This document shows positions 58,732-64,000 of a stretch of DNA of 64,000 nucleotides, piece by piece. The stretch lies in assembly GCF_006440675.2 (NCBI RefSeq), contig NZ_CP083951.1, forward strand, positions 2,017,501 through 2,081,500, in the 5' to 3' direction. Position numbers and translations under genes: made by a program. The notes under the pieces were generated by a model. The model was given only the letters and a program-made list of their open reading frames with translations, did not search any database and had not been told where the DNA came from. Source of the stretch: Mesorhizobium sp. B2-8-5. Lineage in GTDB: Bacteria; Pseudomonadota; Alphaproteobacteria; Rhizobiales; Rhizobiaceae. Numbering within the stretch: position 1 is the stretch's first letter; each line of letters opens with the position of its first letter.

Positions 58732-60279
58732 ATGACAGGTTCCATACTCATAGTCGATGACGATCCGGTGCAGCGCCGGCTGGTCGAGGCCGCGTTGACC
58801 AAGTTCGGCCACAGCGCGATCGTCACGGATAGCGGCGAGGCCGGCCTCGACGCGCTCGATGGCCCGAACGCGCGCGAGGTCTCCGTCGTCATTCTCGATC
58901 TCGTCATGCCCGGCCTCGACGGCATCGGCGTGCTGAAGGCGATGCGCGAGCGCGCCATCAACATTCCCGTCATTGTGCAGACGGCCCAAGGCGGCATCGA
59001 GACCGTCGTCTCGGCGATGCGGCACGGCGCCTTTGATTTCGTCGTCAAGCCGGCGTCGCCCGACAGGCTGCAGACCGCGATCTCCAACGCGCTCAAGGTG
59101 GAAGCCGCCGAGGACGAGATGAAGCGCGCGTCGCGGCGGCGCGGCGGCGGCCATCTCACCTTCAAGGACATGATCACGCGCAGCCCGGCAATGGACCGGG
59201 TGATACGCCTTGGGCAGAAAGCGGCGGCCTCCAACATCCCGATCCTGATCGAGGGCGAATCCGGCGTCGGCAAAGAACTGGTGGCGCGCGCCATCCAGGG
59301 CAGCGGCGACCGCCGCTCGAAACCGTTCGTCACCGTCAATTGCGGCGCCATCCCTGACAATCTCGTCGAATCGATCCTGTTCGGCCATGAGAAGGGTTCC
59401 TTCACCGGCGCCACCGACAAGCACACCGGCAAATTCGTCGAGGCGAACTCCGGCACGCTGTTCCTCGACGAGATCGGCGATCTGCCGCTCGACGTCCAGG
59501 TCAAACTGCTGCGCGCCGTGCAGGAAGGCGAGGTCGACCCGGTCGGCGGCCGCTCGACCGTCAAGGTCGATATAAGGCTGATCTCGGCCACGCACCGGAA
59601 CCTCCTGCAGCAGGTCAAGGACGGCAAGTTCCGCGAGGACCTGTTCTACCGGCTGAACGTCTACCCGATCTTCGTGCCGCCACTGCGCGACCGCCGCGAC
59701 GACATTCCCTACCTGGTCCGGCATTTCATGGAAAAGGTCGCGCCGACCGATCCGCGCCGCCGCCTTGCCGGCATATCGGCCACGGCGCTTGCCATGCTGC
59801 AGGCCTATGACTGGCCCGGCAATATCCGCCAGCTGGAAAATGCGGTCTTCCGCGCGTCGGTGCTTGCCGAGGGGGATGTGCTGACCGAGGAGGAGTTCCC
59901 GCAGATCCGGGCGCAGGTGGAAGGCACGGTCAATCTCGAAGCGGAACCGGCGTCCGCAGTCGCCGAAACGATTGCGGACGCGTCCCGGCAAGCGGATGAG
60001 ACTGTCGCCGATGCAATGGGAGCCGGCTTGCCTGATGGCCAGGCGCCAGCGAAGCCGCAGCCGCGTTTCGGAACGCTTCGCGCGCTCGATGAGCGCGGCA
60101 ATGTGCGGGCGTTGGCCGATGTCGAGCTCGAGATGATCAAGCTTGCGATCGACCATTACAACGGCCAGATGAGCGAAGTCGCCCGCCGATTGGGCATCGG
60201 CCGGTCGACGCTCTACCGCAAGTTGAAGGAATATGGCATTGATCCCGAAGCTGGTCGCGTCGACCGGCTTGCCTCATGA
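58732..60279 (+). CDS. Sigma-54-dependent response regulator (NtrC/DctD type)
   Basis: A 515-residue enhancer-binding activator. The receiver domain (1-125) has Asp9-11 and phospho-Asp56 in ILDLVMPGLDG. The AAA+ domain begins near 145: Walker A is GESGVGKE, Walker B is LFLDEIGDLP, and the sigma-54 contact loop reads GSFTGA rather than GAFTGA. A Fis-type helix-turn-helix ends the protein (MSEVARRLGIGRSTLYRKLKEYG). Residues 400-460 are a variable Ala/Glu-rich linker. No histidine kinase gene is next to it, so its partner is unknown. ATG 58732 begins MTGSILIVDDD. Confidence 0.92.
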   Translation: MTGSILIVDDDPVQRRLVEAALTKFGHSAIVTDSGEAGLDALDGPNAREVSVVILDLVMPGLDGIGVLKAMRERAINIPVIVQTAQGGIETVVSAMRHGAFDFVVKPASPDRLQTAISNALKVEAAEDEMKRASRRRGGGHLTFKDMITRSPAMDRVIRLGQKAAASNIPILIEGESGVGKELVARAIQGSGDRRSKPFVTVNCGAIPDNLVESILFGHEKGSFTGATDKHTGKFVEANSGTLFLDEIGDLPLDVQVKLLRAVQEGEVDPVGGRSTVKVDIRLISATHRNLLQQVKDGKFREDLFYRLNVYPIFVPPLRDRRDDIPYLVRHFMEKVAPTDPRRRLAGISATALAMLQAYDWPGNIRQLENAVFRASVLAEGDVLTEEEFPQIRAQVEGTVNLEAEPASAVAETIADASRQADETVADAMGAGLPDGQAPAKPQPRFGTLRALDERGNVRALADVELEMIKLAIDHYNGQMSEVARRLGIGRSTLYRKLKEYGIDPEAGRVDRLAS

Positions 60280-60291
60280 GGCGCAAGCCTC
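60278..60291 (+). terminator. Small hairpin at the end of the activator gene
   Basis: GAGGC-GCAA-GCCTC overlapping the stop codon; a second inverted pair CTGAAAA / TTTTCAG follows at 60339-60359. Either may end the transcript. Confidence 0.4.
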
Positions 60292-60658
60292 GAACCAGCT
60301 TGCCTGCCTAAAATCCGAGTCAAATTGTCGCTTTTGAACTGAAAAAGCTTGGTTTTCAGCGGTTGGCGTTGCCGAAGATCACGCATTAACGCTAACGGTA
60401 ACAGATCGTGTTCTGGGCGAGGCCGGATTCTTAATATAAACCAGCGGTTTACCACGAAATGCTGTGCATCATTTTTGACGGGATATCGCCACGGTCTTAC
60501 CGCATTTCGGCTTCAATAAACGATGATTAACCATTAGGATCGATATTCGGATGTGAAAACGACGCATCCGTTTGGTCAAATCCGGGGACAAACGGCAGCC
60601 TGCAAGGCCATTTGATTTGAACAAAGTCGAACGACACAAAAACGGGCGGCATTTTCAC
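60280..60658. other. Intergenic promoter region upstream of the DUF882 gene
   Basis: 379 bases, clearly AT-richer than the surroundings. Contains inverted pair 60339-60359, TTAACGCTAACGGTAAC near 60387, and TTAACCAT (60527-60534). No gene seen. Confidence 0.5.
60527..60534. promoter_or_regulatory. CtrA-type half-site TTAACCAT upstream of the DUF882 gene
   Basis: Exact octamer 125 bp before the chosen start codon. Confidence 0.45.
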
Positions 60659-62515
60659 ATGAGCGTCTGGCCGAGGTGGCTGACGTTCGTGATTTTGGCC
60701 GTCGGGTTCCTGTCTGTGGTGACGTCGGGCGCCAGGGCCGAAGTGCGTACGCTCAAGCTCTATCACCTGCACACGCATGAGAAGGCCGAGATCGTCTATA
60801 AGCGCAATGGCCGCTACGATCCGGAAGGCCTGCGCAAGATCAACATCATTCTGCGCGACTGGCGCCGCAACGAGCCGACCAAGATGGATCCGCGGCTGCT
60901 CGATCTCGTCTGGGAAGCCTATCGCGAAAGCGGCGCGACCGACTATATCCAAGTGGTCTGTGGCTATCGTTCGCCGTCAACCAACGCGCTGTTGCGTTCG
61001 CGCAGCCGCGGCGTCGCCGAGAAGAGCCAGCACATGCTGGGTAAGGCGATGGATTTCTACATTCCCGGCGTGCCGCTGAAGAAACTGCGCAACATCGGCC
61101 TCAAGATGCAGGGCGGCGGCGTCGGCTATTACCCGACTTCCGGCTCGCCATTCGTGCATATGGATGTCGGCAACGTGCGCCATTGGCCGGGCATCAGCCG
61201 CCAGGAACTGGTCAGCCTGTTCCCGAACGGCAAGACGCTGCATGTGCCGAGCGACGGACGCCCGTTGCCCGGATATGAGCAAGCAGTGGCAGCGTATCAG
61301 GCGCGTAAGGGCGCCGGCACCCCGAACATCGAACTGGCCAGCGCGGGCGGCTCGACCAAGCGCTCCGGCGGCCTTTTTGCCTGGTTCGGCGGCGGCGCCG
61401 ACGAGGCCGATGACGACGCCGACGAAAGTGCCCCGGCGCCTCAGCGGAAAGCCGTGAAGCAGGTCCAGGTCGCCGGCGCCGCCACGGCACGCGACAGCAA
61501 TCTTCCGGGCATCGCGATTGTCGCCCCGAAGGATGCCAAGCGCGCCAACATCCCGCAGATCGCGGATGACAGCGCCGACGATTCGCAGCAGCCGCAGCAG
61601 GATACGCCGGAGACGATCATCGCCGCCCTGCCGCCCAAGGAAATCCCGCTGCCCGACTTCGCGCCGCGTCCGAAGGTCGATGTCGGCCAGCAGACGCCGC
61701 AGAACGTGCCGTTCGCCACGGCGGATGCCTCGGCGACGACGGAGCAGGCGGTTGCGACGGCCCAGGCGCCCGTGCCGGACAAGGTTCCGTTCGGCACAGC
61801 CAGCGCCGCGGCGGCCGCGAGCACCGATCCGGCGCAGGTGGCGGTCAACAACATCCCGCTGCCGACCTGGCGTCCTGACCGCTCGACGCCGGCGGAACTC
61901 GCGCCGAAGGACAAGAATGTGCTTCTGGCGCTGGCCGAAACCGCTTCGCAGGACAAGAGCGCGACCGACGCGTTCTCGGTGCTGCCGACGGCACGGCCGC
62001 AGCCCGGCAAGCAGGATGAGGTGAAAGCCGTTCTCGAACAGGCCAATGCAACCGTCGGGGCCGATGGCGGCGGCGCCGAATACCAGCTCGCGTCGCTGAC
62101 CGAACCGGAACCGCGCTCCGCGTTCAACGATCCGTCGGGCGTCGATGCGGCCTCGCCGCGTCAGGCCATCGCCGCGCTCCCGGCCGGGACCGATCCGGCA
62201 AAGGCGATCGGCGCCGGCGTGAAGACGACGGCCAAGGAAGGCAGGGCGTCCGCCCACGATCTGAAGCCCGGGCCCAAGGCCATGGTGGTGGCGGCGCCGC
62301 CGCAAGCCGCGCGCTGGGCGCTGGGCAGCGGCGTCAACATCGCCTCGGTTTCCGACCCGACGACAGCGCCGCGCTATGCCTACAACATCGTGCATACGCC
62401 GCCGAGCGAAGTGTATACGGCCGGCTTCCAGGCGGATGGCGGGGTGCCGGACGCAAGCCGGTTCACCGGCAACGCGGTGAAGTTCCTCTCGGTCGCGCGC
62501 TTCCAAACGAAATAG
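60659..62515 (+). CDS. DUF882/M15-like murein peptidase-fold protein with long disordered tail
   Basis: A 618-residue exported protein. A hydrophobic signal segment covers about 6-27 (WLTFVILAVGFLSVVTSGARA). The folded domain (28 to about 200) is DUF882/YcbK-like: HTHEKAEIVYKRNGRYDPEGL, VCGYRSPSTNALLRS, then SQHMLGKAMDFYIPG and SPFVHMDVGNVRHW, giving the His/Asp/His set of M15-type zinc peptidases. The remaining 400 residues are Ala/Pro/Asp-rich with several copies of a short 'PLPxxRP / PLPDFAPRP' motif. ATG 60659 was chosen as the last start before the signal; in-frame TTG codons lie upstream. Confidence 0.85.
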   Translation: MSVWPRWLTFVILAVGFLSVVTSGARAEVRTLKLYHLHTHEKAEIVYKRNGRYDPEGLRKINIILRDWRRNEPTKMDPRLLDLVWEAYRESGATDYIQVVCGYRSPSTNALLRSRSRGVAEKSQHMLGKAMDFYIPGVPLKKLRNIGLKMQGGGVGYYPTSGSPFVHMDVGNVRHWPGISRQELVSLFPNGKTLHVPSDGRPLPGYEQAVAAYQARKGAGTPNIELASAGGSTKRSGGLFAWFGGGADEADDDADESAPAPQRKAVKQVQVAGAATARDSNLPGIAIVAPKDAKRANIPQIADDSADDSQQPQQDTPETIIAALPPKEIPLPDFAPRPKVDVGQQTPQNVPFATADASATTEQAVATAQAPVPDKVPFGTASAAAAASTDPAQVAVNNIPLPTWRPDRSTPAELAPKDKNVLLALAETASQDKSATDAFSVLPTARPQPGKQDEVKAVLEQANATVGADGGGAEYQLASLTEPEPRSAFNDPSGVDAASPRQAIAALPAGTDPAKAIGAGVKTTAKEGRASAHDLKPGPKAMVVAAPPQAARWALGSGVNIASVSDPTTAPRYAYNIVHTPPSEVYTAGFQADGGVPDASRFTGNAVKFLSVARFQTK

Positions 62516-62538
62516 CGACGAGTCAGCGTGACCACCGC

Positions 62539-62574
62539 AAAGCCGCGTTGGCCCGTCAGCGCGGCTTTTGTCTT
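62539..62574 (+). terminator. Terminator of the DUF882 gene
   Basis: AAAGCCGCG (62539-62547) and CGCGGCTTT (62560-62568), 12-nt loop, then TGTCTTT. Confidence 0.85.
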
Positions 62575-62612
62575 TCATGGCATGCGCCGCTGCCTGTTAG
62601 GCCAGAAGGTCT

Positions 62613-62686
62613 TCCCGCTTCGTCTAATGGTAGGACAGCGCCCTTTGAAGGCGTGTATCGTGGTTCGAATCCATGAGCGGGAACCA
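62613..62686 (+). tRNA. tRNA-Gln(UUG)
   Basis: Acceptor TCCCGCT/AGCGGGA, D-arm GTCTAATGGTAGGAC, anticodon arm GCGCC-CTTTGAA-GGCGT with anticodon TTG, T-arm CGTGG-TTCGAAT-CCATG, encoded ACCA. All stems pair. Confidence 0.97.
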
Positions 62687-62811
62687 GACATGGCAATGCC
62701 TCGGTCGGCGTTCGGTATGCGCATCTTCACGCCAGGCTAAACTTACCGTGAGGTTGGAGCGCCGCGCCCAATGATGGGTTAAAAGGGGTTCGTTCCAAAC
62801 TGGGGATATTC

Positions 62812-62988
62812 ATGAAGAAGATTGTATTGGCGTCAGTTCTGGCGCTGGCCGCGGCATCGGCTGTCGTCGCTCCCTCGCAAGCCGAAACCGTGATCGTCAA
62901 GACCGGACGACATCATTGCGTGACCAAGCTGGTGACGCATTGGCGCCACCACCACAAGGTGGTCGAGAAGGTCAGGGTCTGCAGATAG
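62812..62988 (+). CDS. Small secreted His-rich protein, 58 residues
   Basis: A 58-residue frame with a clear signal peptide MKKIVLASVLALAAASAVVA and cleavage near PSQA-ET. The mature 34 residues are very basic and His-rich: VKTGRHHCVTKL, then THWRHHHKVVEKVRVCR. Two Cys could pair. TGGGGATATTC precedes the ATG, and a perfect terminator follows 21 bases after the stop, so it is a complete transcription unit. Similar tiny secreted proteins occur widely in Rhizobiales without known function; metal or polyanion binding is conceivable from the composition. Confidence 0.75.
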   Translation: MKKIVLASVLALAAASAVVAPSQAETVIVKTGRHHCVTKLVTHWRHHHKVVEKVRVCR

Positions 62989-63008
62989 TTGCGTTTGCAA
63001 GACTAATC

Positions 63009-63035
63009 CCGGCCGGCGCAAGCCGGCCGGTTTTT
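63009..63035 (+). terminator. Terminator of the 58-residue protein gene
   Basis: CCGGCCGGC-GCAA-GCCGGCCGG (63009-63030), perfect 9-bp stem with GCAA tetraloop, then TTTTT. It may also end the convergent AraC gene. Confidence 0.92.
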
Positions 63036-63040
63036 AGTGC

Positions 63041-63934
63041 TCAGTCAATTTCCAGCGTGGCCGCTTCGCCCCTGGCCAGGAGCCGCGCGGCGTCGCGCGC
63101 GGGCGGCAATCCGAACTGGCGCGCATATTCGCGGCTGAACTGGGAGGCGCTTTCGTAGCCGACGGTGAAGGCGATATGCGCCGCGCTGCCCGGTTGCGCG
63201 ATCAGCAGATGGCGCGCTTCCAGAAGGCGGAGCTGCTTTTGATACTGGATCGGGCTCATCGCCGTCGCCGCCTTGAAGTGGCGATGAAAGGCGGCGTTGC
63301 TCATATGCGACAGCTCGGCCAGTTGCGTCACATCGATCGGTTCGTTGTAGTGCGCGCGGATCCAGGCGGTGGCGCGGCGGATTTGCGAAAGGCGGCCATC
63401 GGCACGGGCGAGCTGACGCAGCTTCTCGCCCTGCGGGCCTTGCAGGAGCCTGAACGCGATCTCCCGTTCGAGCATGGGCGCGAGAACAGGAATCTCGGCT
63501 GGTTTGTCGAGCAGCCGCAGCATTCGGCGCCATGCGTCGAGCAGCAAGTCATCGAGTTGATTGGTCACGAAGCTATCGCCGTCGATCGCCGGCTTGTGGT
63601 CGATGAGCAGGCCGGCAATCAGCTCGGTATCGAGCGAGAAGGCGATAGCCAGGTAAGGCTGCGCGACGCTCGCCTCGAGCAACTGGCTGGTCGCGGGTGT
63701 TTCAACCGCATAGACGAAATAGCTGCCGGCGCCGTAGGCAAGCGTGCGGTCGCCGATCAGGACCGTTTTGGTTCCCTGCAAGACAAACAGCGTGGTCGGC
63801 TGGCAAAGCTCGGGCAGCGGCGGCGTCGGCACCTCGCTGCGGCCGATCGTGACGCGCGGAATGGCCGTCTTCGTCCGCCGTCCGCGCGCATGTCGGCCGG
63901 CGATCGCGATCAATTCCTGAAGCTCTTCGTTCAT
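63041..63934 (-). CDS. AraC family transcriptional regulator
   Basis: A 297-residue regulator. The N-terminal cupin-like AraC_N domain (residues 15-170) has LFVLQGTKTVLIGDRTLAYGAGSYFVYAVETPATSQL, as in the type-6 group of AraC regulators. The C-terminal double helix-turn-helix (190-285) includes IRAHYNEPIDVTQLAELSHMSNAAFHRHFKAATAMSPIQYQKQLRLLEAR and IAFTVGYESASQFSREYARQFG. The target gene is probably divergent and outside the window on the right. Ligand unknown. Confidence 0.9.
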   Translation of the reverse strand: MNEELQELIAIAGRHARGRRTKTAIPRVTIGRSEVPTPPLPELCQPTTLFVLQGTKTVLIGDRTLAYGAGSYFVYAVETPATSQLLEASVAQPYLAIAFSLDTELIAGLLIDHKPAIDGDSFVTNQLDDLLLDAWRRMLRLLDKPAEIPVLAPMLEREIAFRLLQGPQGEKLRQLARADGRLSQIRRATAWIRAHYNEPIDVTQLAELSHMSNAAFHRHFKAATAMSPIQYQKQLRLLEARHLLIAQPGSAAHIAFTVGYESASQFSREYARQFGLPPARDAARLLARGEAATLEID

Positions 63935-64000
63935 CGTTTCAGCATTGCCGATCCATGCAAGCCGCGCAACCGAGTGACGCGGAGCCGCGCATCCAGTTGA

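Overview
The window reads as chromosomal DNA of a Rhizobiales alphaproteobacterium, most likely Mesorhizobium or a close relative. This rests on high GC, strong alphaproteobacterial codon bias, an Omp10-type lipoprotein, homospermidine synthase, CpdR, a DUF882/M15 protein, a ROSE-type thermosensor ahead of an Hsp20 gene, and intergenic palindromes of the rhizobial REP/RIME kind. I count about 52 protein genes, two tRNAs and many intergenic hairpins. There is no rRNA, CRISPR array, insertion sequence or intact prophage.

Layout. 1-3800: the tail of an ABC ATPase, a CPA1 Na+/H+ antiporter, an EEP-family hydrolase and an EamA exporter. 3856-20162 (minus strand): a nearly unbroken run of 14 genes headed by a LacI-family regulator: Gfo/Idh/MocA dehydrogenase, CoA-transferase, crotonase, aldehyde dehydrogenase, a complete sugar ABC importer, two GMC flavoenzymes, an SDR, a Dabb protein and an MFS carrier. 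A DUF993 aldolase-like gene (20406-21560) diverges from it across a control region with two copies of a TGGAACGTTCYA operator, each overlapping a promoter-like sequence. I read this as one substrate-induced catabolic locus whose substrate I cannot name; it is the best candidate here for an undescribed system.

21700-24300: a DUF1330 gene, then a roughly 1.6 kb stretch bounded by tRNA-Val(GAC) and a second copy of 46 bp of its 3' part, the layout left by tRNA-targeted integration; it holds one orphan secreted protein. 23880-31350: cpdR, N-formylglutamate amidohydrolase, a histidinol-phosphatase-type IMPase, an alpha/beta hydrolase, hsp20 with RpoH promoter and ROSE-like hairpin, a TauE permease, an MBL hydrolase and a threonine-aldolase-type enzyme. 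31822-38211: gltB and gltD (ammonia assimilation).

38250-51150 is mostly envelope biology: a MAPEG protein, a DUF459 SGNH-like protein lacking the usual catalytic residues, a lytic transglycosylase, GalU, a beta-barrel outer-membrane protein, KdsD (KDO pathway), an NfeD/paraslipin pair, ferrochelatase, a 5'-nucleotidase fused to LysM, and Omp10. 51234-58572 carries homospermidine synthase, a DUF3445 protein, PabB and PabC (folate), a membrane-anchored helix-hairpin-helix protein and PepF. 58732-63934 carries an orphan sigma-54 activator, a DUF882 protein with a long disordered tail, tRNA-Gln(UUG), a 58-residue secreted protein and an AraC regulator.

All functional calls come from reading translated sequence and motifs by eye; no database search was run.
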